Part shown: positions 26,013 through 33,696 of the stretch, piece after piece | How positions within the stretch are numbered: position 1 is the stretch's first letter | Layout: the number at the start of each line of letters is the position of its first letter | NCBI GenBank assembly: GCA_007693335.1 | Contig: REDU01000090.1 | Coordinates: forward strand, 1-60,098 | Source of the DNA: Ilumatobacter sp. | GTDB lineage: Bacteria; Actinomycetota; Acidimicrobiia; Acidimicrobiales; Ilumatobacteraceae | DNA length: 60,098 nucleotides | Direction: 5' to 3' | The notes under the pieces: model-generated | Seen by the model: only the letters and a program-made list of their open reading frames with translations | The model's database searches: none | Told to the model about the DNA's origin: nothing | Translations under genes and position numbers: made by a program

Positions 26013-27323
26013 TCAACGCGCGGACGGATCATCCGGCCCCCACTGCTGTGACCCCGGTCGCACCACTCGGAGACCGCGCCGATCGACCGAGCTCGCCGGC
26101 CCGATGGCGCCGGCACCGAAGCGCTCGCGGATCCGGTCGATCGCCCCGGCCGTCTCACGGTCGACCCCTGGACCGGGGCGGGCCGCGTCGTCGTCGAGCT
26201 GGTCCCACAGGCTGAGCTGGGTGCTCGGCACCGCGAAGTTGCTGCTCGACACGCCGAGCAACCGGATCCCAGGTGTCGGGTCGATGGACGCCAGCAGCGG
26301 TCGGAGGGCGCTCACGATGGCTGGCCCGGTGTCGACGGCGTCGGCGCCCGTGACCGAACGTGTGATCGTCCGGAAGCCGGCGAAGCGGACCTTGAGCGTG
26401 AGGGTACGAGCGCCCTGACCGCTGGCCCGCAGCCGAGACGCCACCGCGTCGGCCAGCCGGACGAGTTCACGACCGCACTCGTCCACGGTGTGGAGGTCGG
26501 CGGAGTAGGTCTCCTCGTGGCCGATCGACTTCATCCGACGATCGGGCTCGACGGGCCGATCGTCGTTCCCCTCGGCCAGCGCCCGCAGGTGCGTCCCGAC
26601 GGCGCGACCGAGGGCTGCGGTCAGCACCGACTCGTCGAGCCGGGTCAGATCGCCCACGGTACGCACGCCGAGACGGTCGAGGCGTTCGAGGGTGGCCGGC
26701 CCGACGCCCCACAGCCGTTGCACCGGCAACGGGTGGAGGAACTCGAGCTCGTGACCCGGCTCGACCGCCACCACCCCGGGCCCCGGATCGATGCCATCGG
26801 GGCGGGCCACGGGTTTGGCCGCCACCGATGCCAGCTTCGCGAGGAACTTGTTCACGGCCACCCCGACCGAGCACCCGAGACCGAGATCGTCGCGGACGTC
26901 GTCGCGGATCCGGTGACCGATGGAGACGCCGTCACCGAACAACCGGGCGGCACCCGACACATCCAGGAACGCCTCGTCGAGCGACAGCGGCTCCACCGTG
27001 GGCGAGTAGCGGTCGAAGATCGAACGCACCTCGGCGCTCACCGAGGCGTACAGCGCGTGGTCACCCGACAAGAAGACGGCGTCGGGACAGAGGCGTCGGG
27101 CACGCGTCGACGGCATGGCCGAGTGCACTCCGTACCGACGCGCCTCGTACGAGGCCGCTGCCACCACGCCACGGCCACCGGCACCGCCCACCACCACCGG
27201 TCGCCCGACGAGTTCGGGCCGCCGTCTGAGCTCGACCGAGACGTAGAACGCGTCCATGTCGACGTGGAGCACCGTCCGCTGCGCCGACGGGCGACCCACG
27301 TGACGCGCAGGCATGATCCTCAT
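26013..27323 (-). CDS. dinB: DNA polymerase IV (Y family), DinB
   Basis: 436 aa translesion polymerase. Catalytic motifs are LHVDMDAFYVSVE near the start, the YEARRYGVHSAMP fingers loop and SLDEAFLDVSG with the metal-binding Asp-Glu pair. The thumb helix-hairpin-helix (PVQRLWGVGPATLERL) and the little-finger domain (KSIGHEETYSADL) follow. QLSLWDQL about 60 residues from the end resembles a sliding-clamp-binding motif. The ATG at 27323 shares ATGA with the glycosyltransferase stop; ATG 27314 is an alternative. It has no own promoter or LexA box that I can see. Confidence 0.92.
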   Translation of the reverse strand: MRIMPARHVGRPSAQRTVLHVDMDAFYVSVELRRRPELVGRPVVVGGAGGRGVVAAASYEARRYGVHSAMPSTRARRLCPDAVFLSGDHALYASVSAEVRSIFDRYSPTVEPLSLDEAFLDVSGAARLFGDGVSIGHRIRDDVRDDLGLGCSVGVAVNKFLAKLASVAAKPVARPDGIDPGPGVVAVEPGHELEFLHPLPVQRLWGVGPATLERLDRLGVRTVGDLTRLDESVLTAALGRAVGTHLRALAEGNDDRPVEPDRRMKSIGHEETYSADLHTVDECGRELVRLADAVASRLRASGQGARTLTLKVRFAGFRTITRSVTGADAVDTGPAIVSALRPLLASIDPTPGIRLLGVSSSNFAVPSTQLSLWDQLDDDAARPGPGVDRETAGAIDRIRERFGAGAIGPASSVDRRGLRVVRPGSQQWGPDDPSAR

Positions 27324-28057
27324 CCACCCCGGCGTCGGCGTTGGCGGCGCCCTCGGCGGTCCTGCAGCCACAGCCGCCACACGAGGGCGAACGCCTCCAG
27401 CACGATGCGTCTCGACATCTTCGACCGACCGCTCGTGCGCTCCCGGAACGTGATCGGGAACTCCACGATCCGGCCGCCCTGTCGGACCAGACGGTGGGTC
27501 ATCTCGATCTGGAAGCCGTAGCCCTCGGCCCGCACGGTGGCGAAGTCCATCTGCTCCAGCGAGCGCGCCGAGTAGGCGCGATATCCAGCAGTGGCGTCGT
27601 TCACGGCGAGACCGAGCACACCCGCTGCGTACCGGTTGCCCCACCGCGACAGCCAGCGGCGCCACGCGGGCCAGTTCTCGGTGATCCCTCCGGGTACGTA
27701 GCGGCTCCCGATGCACAGATCGGCTCCGTGCGACACCACCGCCACCAGCGCCGGCAGATCGGCCGGATCGTGTGACAGGTCTGCGTCCATCTGCACACAG
27801 ATGTCGGCACCACGCTCGATGGCGGCGGCGAGACCGGCGCGATACGCGGCACCGAGTCCCTGCTTCTCGGTGCGTTCGATGACGTCGATGCGTCCGAGCC
27901 GGGACGTCAACCGGCGCACGGCTTCGGCGGTGCCGTCGGGACTACCGTCGTCGACCACGAGCACCTCGGCCTCGGGCAGCACCTCGCGTATCTGCGTGCA
28001 CACCGCGTCGATGTTGCCGACCTCGTTGTAGGTGGGCACCACGACCATCACGCGCAC
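27320..28057 (-). CDS. Polyprenol-phosphate mannose synthase-like GT2
   Basis: 245 aa family-2 glycosyltransferase that most resembles polyprenol monophosphomannose synthase (Ppm1 domain 2). Motifs are VVPTYNEVGNID, VVDDGSPDGTAEAV, the metal-binding QMDADLSHDPADLP, GSRYVPGG and the C-terminal FRERTSGRSKMS. It would transfer mannose from GDP-mannose to polyprenyl phosphate at the membrane, feeding lipoglycan or protein mannosylation. No membrane helix is fused to it. The GTG at 28057 lies 8 nt after TATCCT. Its stop overlaps dinB. Confidence 0.88.
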   Translation of the reverse strand: MRVMVVVPTYNEVGNIDAVCTQIREVLPEAEVLVVDDGSPDGTAEAVRRLTSRLGRIDVIERTEKQGLGAAYRAGLAAAIERGADICVQMDADLSHDPADLPALVAVVSHGADLCIGSRYVPGGITENWPAWRRWLSRWGNRYAAGVLGLAVNDATAGYRAYSARSLEQMDFATVRAEGYGFQIEMTHRLVRQGGRIVEFPITFRERTSGRSKMSRRIVLEAFALVWRLWLQDRRGRRQRRRRGG

Positions 28058-28065
28058 GGTGCCGA

Positions 28066-28071
28066 AGGATA
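28066..28071 (-). promoter_or_regulatory. -10 box of the mannosyltransferase-dinB operon
   Basis: TATCCT on the minus strand ends 8 nt before the GTG at 28057. It is the only visible promoter for both genes. Confidence 0.45.
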
Positions 28072-28164
28072 CGCAGCCCCGTCCCCGCTCGACGTGCCCA
28101 CTCGACGTTGCCGGTCGGGCGGCGCAGCCGGCGCGACGAGGCCCACCGATAGCATTCACCAGCG

Positions 28165-28461
28165 ATGACGGTTCCCGAGTCCGCCCCCGAACGGCCGCTG
28201 TCGGCACTGCCGTCGCCACTCGCGAGGGCGGTCGCGTTCGCGGGGGTCCTGGTCGGCGGTCTCGCCGGAGGCTTCATCGGGTATGCGCTCGTGGACATCC
28301 AGTGCAGCGGCGATTGTGCGGTCCCGAAGGGGTGGGGACTCCTGACGGGCGCCGTGGTGGCAGCACTCGGAATGGCCGTCGTGGCCGTGCTCGGGTTACG
28401 AGCCATGGGCGAGTGGCGAGAGGTGCTCGACCGCGAGAGCGCCGGACACGCTCCCAGATGA
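28165..28461 (+). CDS. Small two-helix membrane protein
   Basis: 98 aa. Two hydrophobic helices (about 20-45 and 58-80) flank a short loop with two cysteines (DIQCSGDCAVPKG). No known domain. The ATG at 28165 follows TAGCAT by 9 nt, and its stop shares ATGA with the next gene, an inositol-monophosphatase family enzyme. The coupling makes it a real gene. I cannot assign a role; the loop cysteines could form a disulphide outside the membrane. Confidence 0.75.
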   Translation: MTVPESAPERPLSALPSPLARAVAFAGVLVGGLAGGFIGYALVDIQCSGDCAVPKGWGLLTGAVVAALGMAVVAVLGLRAMGEWREVLDRESAGHAPR

Positions 28462-29276
28462 CCACGGGCGCGAACGACGCCGTGTCCGATCAGCCGTTCG
28501 CGCTGCTCGGGTTGGCCACCGATCTCGCCCGCCGGGCCGGAACCTTGGCCCTCGACGGCCGCCGATCGGTGCGCGACATGGCCACCGGTCCCACGAAGTC
28601 GTCGGCCACCGATCTGGTGACCGAGTTCGACCACGCCGCCGAACGACTGGTGGTCGACCACCTCCGTCGGCTCCGGCCCGACGACGCCGTCGTCGGTGAG
28701 GAAGGCACCTCCGTCGAGGGCGTCTCGGGGTACGCCTGGTACATCGACCCGATCGACGGCACCACCAACTTCGTCTACGACCTGCCCAGCTGGTGCACGT
28801 CGATCGCGGTCACGCTCGACGGTGTGGCGGTGGCCGGCGCCGTGTACGTGCCCGTCACCGACGAGATGTTCGCCGCCGCGGCCGGAGGCGGTGCCACCCT
28901 CGACGGGCGCATCATCCGGTGCAGCGAACGCGACGAGACCCGACTGGCACTGGTGGCCACCGGATTCGGCTACGACGCCCGGATACGAGCCAGCCAGGCC
29001 GATCGCGTGTCGCGTCTGATCAGCTCGATCCGCGACATCCGGCGACTCGGATCGGCAGCCATCGACCTCTGCCACGTGGCGGCGGGCCGGGTGGACGCCT
29101 ACTACGAGGAGCATCTCAATGCGTGGGATGCCGCTGCCGGTCTGCTGATCGCGACCGAAGCGGGTGCCGTCGGATCCGACTTCAGCGGTGGCCCCGCACG
29201 CCACGAGGAGCTCCTGGTGGCCGCTCCCGGAGTGCACGCCGAGCTCCTCGAACTGCTCGCGACCACGTCGTGCTGA
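28458..29276 (+). CDS. Inositol-monophosphatase family protein
   Basis: 272 aa Mg-dependent phosphatase fold. The metal site is VVGEEG (Glu pair), then WYIDPIDGTTNFVYDLP with the DPIDGT core, and the third Asp is in LNAWDAAAGLLIATEAG. Substrates in the family include inositol-1-phosphate, histidinol phosphate, fructose-1,6-bisphosphate and PAP; the sequence alone does not decide. Its start overlaps the stop of a small membrane protein. A two-component operon follows after 78 bp. Confidence 0.9.
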   Translation: MTTGANDAVSDQPFALLGLATDLARRAGTLALDGRRSVRDMATGPTKSSATDLVTEFDHAAERLVVDHLRRLRPDDAVVGEEGTSVEGVSGYAWYIDPIDGTTNFVYDLPSWCTSIAVTLDGVAVAGAVYVPVTDEMFAAAAGGGATLDGRIIRCSERDETRLALVATGFGYDARIRASQADRVSRLISSIRDIRRLGSAAIDLCHVAAGRVDAYYEEHLNAWDAAAGLLIATEAGAVGSDFSGGPARHEELLVAAPGVHAELLELLATTSC

Positions 29277-29354
29277 ACCCGACGACGGCTCGTGTCGCGG
29301 CCCGTGCAGGGCTCATGATCGTCGCACAGGGCTGACTTGGGCCATCATGGTGTG

Positions 29355-30035
29355 GTGGGAACACGAATCTTGGCCGTCGAGGACGACGAGCGCATCCGAT
29401 CGGCGGTCAAGCTCGCGCTCGAGGACGAGGGCTGGACGGTCGACGAGGCCGAGAGCGGCGAGGTCGCCATCGAGCTGTTCTACCGCCAGGCGCCCGATGT
29501 CGTACTCATCGACATCATGCTGCCTGGCATCGACGGGTTCGAACTGTGTCGCACCCTCCGTCGCACCAGCGCCGTCCCGATCGTGATGGTCACCGCCCGC
29601 AACGACACCCACGACATCGTGGCCGGTCTCGAGGCGGGCGCCGACGACTATCTCACCAAGCCGTTCGCCGCCAAGGAGCTCTCGGCGCGGATCCGGGCCC
29701 TGCTCCGCCGCATCCGTCCGTCGTCGCCGGCCCACGCCCGACTCGTCTTCGGCGAGCTCGAGCTCATCCCCGAAGAGGGCAAGGTGTTGCGTGACGGCGA
29801 GGAGGTCCACCTCACCAAGACGGAGTTCCGCCTGCTGTGCGAGCTGGCCGAGAACCCCGGCAAGGTCTTCAGTCGCGAGGCCCTGCTCGACAAGGTGTGG
29901 GGATACGACTACTTCGGTGACGGTCGACTGGTCGACGTGCACGTCCGCCGCCTCCGCACCAAGGTGGAGGCCGATCCGGCGAACCCGCGCCATGTGGTGA
30001 CCGTGCGCGGCCTGGGCTATCGCCTGCAGACGTGA
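29355..30035 (+). CDS. OmpR-family response regulator (MtrA-like)
   Basis: 226 aa. The receiver domain has the acidic pocket AVEDDE, phospho-acceptor Asp53 in LIDIMLPG, the Thr of VTARND and Lys in LTKPF. The C-terminal winged helix has LTKTEFRLLCELAENPGKVFSREALLDKVWGYDY and the GRLVDVHVRRLRTKVE recognition region. Together with the next two genes it matches the MtrA-MtrB-LpqB layout of actinobacteria. The GTG at 29355 fits the fold; TTG 29337 and GTG 29352 also open the frame. CATCAT at 29343-29348 could be a -10. Confidence 0.92.
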   Translation: MGTRILAVEDDERIRSAVKLALEDEGWTVDEAESGEVAIELFYRQAPDVVLIDIMLPGIDGFELCRTLRRTSAVPIVMVTARNDTHDIVAGLEAGADDYLTKPFAAKELSARIRALLRRIRPSSPAHARLVFGELELIPEEGKVLRDGEEVHLTKTEFRLLCELAENPGKVFSREALLDKVWGYDYFGDGRLVDVHVRRLRTKVEADPANPRHVVTVRGLGYRLQT

Positions 30036-31564
30036 CCGCCACCACCACCGAGCGGGCACCCGTCGATCCGGCCGAGCCGGCCGAGCCGGCGGTGCACCGC
30101 AATGTGCTGCAACGCACGTTCGGGCGGCCCACGGTGGGCAGACGCGCCGTCGGACTCCGCCGCCGCATCCTGCTGATCTTCACGCTGGGGTCGATGACAC
30201 TGTCGACGTTCCTGGCGGTCACCACCTTTGGCCTCACCCGGTCGAACGTGGTGCAGCAGCGCGACCGGGCCAGCATCGAGGCGGCCCGCCGCAACGCCCA
30301 GCTCGTCCAGGACAGCCTGCGCGCCAACCCACCGAACATCGAGGACGCCCGCGATGCGCTGGCCGGCTTCGGGGTCCAGCGGGCGCTGATCTGGTATCGG
30401 CCGAGCCAGGACTGGTTCACCGCACGCGACGCTCCGGCGCGCTACGAGGCCTCGGCCCTCCCCCAGGCGCTGGTCGACCGGGTGATCGGCGACGCCGTGC
30501 CGTCGCGCATGGTGGTCGACGTGGCCGGCGAGACCACCATCGTGGTCGGCTGGCCGGTGCCCGGGTCGGGCGCCTACTTCGAGTTCTTCAGCCTCGACGA
30601 CGTCAACAACACCCTCGGCAGCGTCCGGCTGTCACTCGTGTTCGCCGGCATCATCACCACCGGCCTCGGGGTGCTGCTCGGGGTGTTCGCAGCACGGCGC
30701 GTCGTGCGCCCACTGGGAGCTGCTGCACAGGCCGCGAAGTCGTTCGCCGGCGGACGTCTCGACACCCGCCTCGAACCCACCGACGATCCCGATCTCAGTG
30801 TGCTCGCCAACTCGTTCAACGAGATGGCCGCGTCACTCCAACAGCGCGTCCAGCGCGACGCCAGGTTCGCGTCCGACGTCAGCCACGAGCTGCGCTCGCC
30901 GTTGATGACGCTGTCGGCATCGGTCGACGTGATGGAGGCGAGACGCGACGAGATGCCCGAGCGGGCCCGCGCCGCGCTCGACCTGCTCTCGAGCGACGTC
31001 ACGCGGTTCAAGGGCCTGGTCGAAGACCTCCTCGAGATCAGCCGGTTCGACGCCGGAGCCATCCGGCTCCACATGGAAGAGCTCCTCGCGGCGGAGTTCG
31101 TGCGTCAAGCGGTCGCGGTCAGCAGCATGCCCGACACGGCACTGCACGTGTCCGAGCGAGCCGAGCGGGTCCTGATCAACGGTGACCGCCGACGGCTCGC
31201 CCGGGTGATCGCCAACCTCATCGACAACGCCCGGCTGCACGGTGGAGGCACCGAGCCCGGCCCCGTGGAGATCTCGATCGACGTCGTCGATCCACCCGAT
31301 CAGCCGGTCACCCGCATCCAGATCTCGGTCTCCGACCACGGTCCAGGGGTTCCCGAGAGCGAGCGCACGCTCGTGTTCGAACGCTTCGCACGCGGCGGGA
31401 GCGCCGGTCGTCGATCGGGCAGTGATGGTGCCGGACTCGGCCTGGCCCTCGTCGACGAACACGTCCGCATGCACGGCGGCAAGGTGTGGGTGACCGACCG
31501 GCTCGACGGCCGACCCGGCGCCCGCTTCGTGATCGAGCTCGACGCCGAGGAGATCGACGAATGA
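30032..31564 (+). CDS. Membrane histidine kinase (MtrB-like)
   Basis: 510 aa. A basic cytoplasmic tail, a first helix at about 46-68, an extracytoplasmic sensor of about 125 residues, a second helix near 200-220, then HAMP. The phospho-accepting His285 lies in FASDVSHELRSPLMTL. The ATPase domain shows NLIDNARLHGGG (N box), DHGPGVPESE (G1) and GAGLGLALV (G2). The GTG overlaps the regulator stop as GTGA, and its own stop overlaps the next lipoprotein gene as ATGA. Its target is probably envelope or division control by analogy with MtrB. Confidence 0.92.
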   Translation: MTATTTERAPVDPAEPAEPAVHRNVLQRTFGRPTVGRRAVGLRRRILLIFTLGSMTLSTFLAVTTFGLTRSNVVQQRDRASIEAARRNAQLVQDSLRANPPNIEDARDALAGFGVQRALIWYRPSQDWFTARDAPARYEASALPQALVDRVIGDAVPSRMVVDVAGETTIVVGWPVPGSGAYFEFFSLDDVNNTLGSVRLSLVFAGIITTGLGVLLGVFAARRVVRPLGAAAQAAKSFAGGRLDTRLEPTDDPDLSVLANSFNEMAASLQQRVQRDARFASDVSHELRSPLMTLSASVDVMEARRDEMPERARAALDLLSSDVTRFKGLVEDLLEISRFDAGAIRLHMEELLAAEFVRQAVAVSSMPDTALHVSERAERVLINGDRRRLARVIANLIDNARLHGGGTEPGPVEISIDVVDPPDQPVTRIQISVSDHGPGVPESERTLVFERFARGGSAGRRSGSDGAGLGLALVDEHVRMHGGKVWVTDRLDGRPGARFVIELDAEEIDE

Positions 31565-32172
31565 AGCCGTCGTCGATCGTGCGCCGGCTCGTGACGGGCG
31601 GACTCGTGGCAGCCTTCCTCGCCGCCTGCACGATCGCCCCCGACGCAGCACCGCGCGACGTACCGAGCGACGAGCGCACCCTGCTGGTCGCCGACGCCAC
31701 CGAGGGGGCCGAGACCGCCGGCGACGCGCGCATCTACCTCGTCGCACCCGCTGAAGGCAGCCAGCAACGGCAGCTGCGGTCGGTGCAGCGTGATGCGATC
31801 GCGCGGCCCGACGCGCTGCTGGGCGTGCTCCTGAGCGGCCCGAACCAGTCGGAGCTCGACTCGAGGCTCGTCAGCCAGATCCCGAGCCGTACCCGGCTGC
31901 TCTCGACGCGGAGCGTGGGCGAGACGCTGTTCGTCGACGTGAGCGAGGAGATCCTCGAGCTCACGGGCGAGGCGCTCACGCTGGCCGTGGCGCAGATCGT
32001 GTTCACCGCCAGCGAGATCCCGGGTGTGCAGACCGTGCGCCTCCGGGTGGACGGCGCTGACCAGTCGTGGCCGAGGGGTGACGGCCAACCGCGGCCCGGA
32101 AGTCTGCGCACGTTCGACTTCCCCGGCTTCGTCGAGTCGTCCCAACCGGCCTATCCGGCGGTGCGGGCGTGA
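31561..32172 (+). CDS. GerMN-domain lipoprotein (short LpqB-like)
   Basis: 203 aa. A lipoprotein signal peptide ends in the lipobox LAACT with the acylated Cys near residue 23. A GerMN domain follows (ALLGVLLSGPNQSELDSRLVSQIPSRTRLL, GETLFVDVSEEILELTGEALTLAVAQIVFTASEIPGV). LpqB of mycobacteria carries GerMN plus a beta-propeller of about 400 residues and modulates MtrB; the propeller is absent here. The ATG overlaps the kinase stop (ATGA), so the lipoprotein is made with its kinase. Confidence 0.88.
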   Translation: MKPSSIVRRLVTGGLVAAFLAACTIAPDAAPRDVPSDERTLLVADATEGAETAGDARIYLVAPAEGSQQRQLRSVQRDAIARPDALLGVLLSGPNQSELDSRLVSQIPSRTRLLSTRSVGETLFVDVSEEILELTGEALTLAVAQIVFTASEIPGVQTVRLRVDGADQSWPRGDGQPRPGSLRTFDFPGFVESSQPAYPAVRA

Positions 32173-32200
32173 CCCGCCGGCGCGGCGACTCGATCGCTCA

Positions 32201-33235
32201 TTACGCGAAGAAGATCTGGGCGACACCCTCGTAGAGCGACATGTCGACGTAGCGGGTGCGCCCCACCGCTTCCTCGAGCGACGCCAGCTCGACGCCGGGC
32301 CCGCGTGCCACCACCATCTGACCCCACGCCCCTGCGTGGACCGCGTCGATGGCCGCGACGCCGAACTGCGTGGACAGCACGCGGTCGAACGCGGTCGGGG
32401 TCCCCCCACGCTGCACGTGACCCAGCAGCACCGGGCGCGTCTCGAATCCCGTGCGACGACCGATCTCCTCGGCCACCAGGTACCCGATGCCACCGAAACG
32501 CACGTGCCCGAACCGGTCGACCTCCCGTCGGCCGATGTCGAAGGACCCTTCCTTCGGCAGCGCGCCCTCGGCCACCACCACGATCGAGGCGTACCGTCCG
32601 CGCTCGTGGCGGCGCACGATGCGGGCGCACACCTCGTCGATGTCGAACGGCTGCTCGGGGATGAGCACCACGGCCGCCCCGCCGGCGATGCCGGCTTGGG
32701 TCGCGATCCAGCCCGAGTGGCGGCCCATCACCTCCACCACCATCACCCGGTCGTGGCTCTCGGCGGTCGTGTGCAGACGGTCGATCGCGTCGGTGGCGAT
32801 CTGCACGGCGGTGTTGAAGCCGAACGTCATCTCGGTACCGACGATGTCGTTGTCGATGGTCTTCGGAACCCCGACCACCGGGAGGTCGTGCTCGTCGTGG
32901 AGCTTGCAGGCCACGCTGAGCGACCCGTTCCCACCGATCACGATGATGCCGTCGAGGCCCATGTCGTCGACCGTGGCGCGCACCTCCGAGACACCGTCGG
33001 GATCGTCGAAGGGACTCCCCCGTCGGGTGCCGAGCACGGTGCCACCTTTGGGTAACGAACCGCGCATCGATTCGACGGTGAGCGGGATCGTGCGACGTTC
33101 GCGCACGCCGTCCCAGGCGTCGAGGAACCCCACGATCTCGTCGCCCCACGACCGCTCGCCCTTGCGGACGATGGCCCGGATGACGGCATTGAGCCCGGGA
33201 CAGTCACCCCCACCGGTCAGCACACCCACTCGCAC
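32201..33235 (-). CDS. pfkA: 6-phosphofructokinase
   Basis: 344 aa, glycolytic. GGDCPGLNAVIR begins the nucleotide site. PKTIDND holds the catalytic Asp128, and GRHSGWIA and GHVQRGGTPTAFDR bind fructose 6-phosphate. The phosphoryl-donor loop is GGNGSL, with Asn103-Gly104. The Gly is what ATP-using enzymes have (PPi enzymes carry Asp). The Asn replaces the Asp or Glu that normally helps hold Mg-ATP. Lys125 in PKTIDND is common in the actinobacterial clade. GTG 33235 follows TAGGCT by 7 nt; the gene is convergent with the GerMN gene. Confidence 0.93.
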   Translation of the reverse strand: MRVGVLTGGGDCPGLNAVIRAIVRKGERSWGDEIVGFLDAWDGVRERRTIPLTVESMRGSLPKGGTVLGTRRGSPFDDPDGVSEVRATVDDMGLDGIIVIGGNGSLSVACKLHDEHDLPVVGVPKTIDNDIVGTEMTFGFNTAVQIATDAIDRLHTTAESHDRVMVVEVMGRHSGWIATQAGIAGGAAVVLIPEQPFDIDEVCARIVRRHERGRYASIVVVAEGALPKEGSFDIGRREVDRFGHVRFGGIGYLVAEEIGRRTGFETRPVLLGHVQRGGTPTAFDRVLSTQFGVAAIDAVHAGAWGQMVVARGPGVELASLEEAVGRTRYVDMSLYEGVAQIFFA

Positions 33236-33242
33236 CCGGCGC

Positions 33243-33248
33243 AGCCTA
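33243..33248 (-). promoter_or_regulatory. -10 box of pfkA
   Basis: TAGGCT on the minus strand ends 7 nt before the GTG at 33235, back to back with the promoter of the divergent small membrane gene. Confidence 0.5.
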
Positions 33249-33274
33249 CGCGACGATTCCGGCCGGCGAGCTGC

Positions 33275-33280
33275 TACAAC
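33275..33280 (+). promoter_or_regulatory. -10 box of the 115-aa membrane protein gene
   Basis: TACAAC ends 7 nt before the ATG at 33288. Only 52 bp separate this start codon from that of pfkA. Confidence 0.45.
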
Positions 33281-33287
33281 TCATGCG

Positions 33288-33635
33288 ATGGCTTGGGATT
33301 CTTCTCGCCCCGTCCCCTGGCAGCGCCTGATGCGCGAATGGGTCATCTACGCCTTGATCATGGCGGTGGTGTTCGCCCTGTTCTTCAGCGACAGCGGGCT
33401 CGTGGGCGCTCTCGCAGGCCTGCTCGTGAGCGGTCCGCTCTATCTCGGCCTCGGCGCCGTGCTCGCCAAGCTCGGCTATCAGCGCAAGACCATCAAGCAG
33501 ATGCGCAGCGAGCGGGTGAACCCGCCCGAGCCCGACCCTGAGACACTCGCCGAGACGCCGCGCGCCCGACCGGCACCGACTCGCCGCACGTCCACCGGCC
33601 CGTCGAACCGTCCCAGGGGCAAACGACGCCGATGA
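33288..33635 (+). CDS. Small membrane protein with a basic tail
   Basis: 115 aa. Two hydrophobic helices (about 17-35 and 38-60: VIYALIMAVVFALFF and LVGALAGLLVSGPLYLGLGAVLA) are followed by a charged tail rich in Arg, Pro and Thr ending in RPRGKRRR. The arrangement resembles short DUF4229-type actinobacterial proteins, but the match is not certain. It is divergent from pfkA and upstream of glpK on the same strand. No function can be assigned. Confidence 0.75.
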   Translation: MAWDSSRPVPWQRLMREWVIYALIMAVVFALFFSDSGLVGALAGLLVSGPLYLGLGAVLAKLGYQRKTIKQMRSERVNPPEPDPETLAETPRARPAPTRRTSTGPSNRPRGKRRR

Positions 33636-33682
33636 GGTGCGCCTCGGCACCGGTTCGGAGCCACCGTGACGTCGGTGTTCGC

Positions 33683-33688
33683 TACGGT
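33683..33688 (+). promoter_or_regulatory. -10 box of glpK
   Basis: TACGGT ends 8 nt before the GTG at 33697, the same hexamer as in front of the VOC gene. Confidence 0.45.
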
Positions 33689-33696
33689 GTCGCCGT

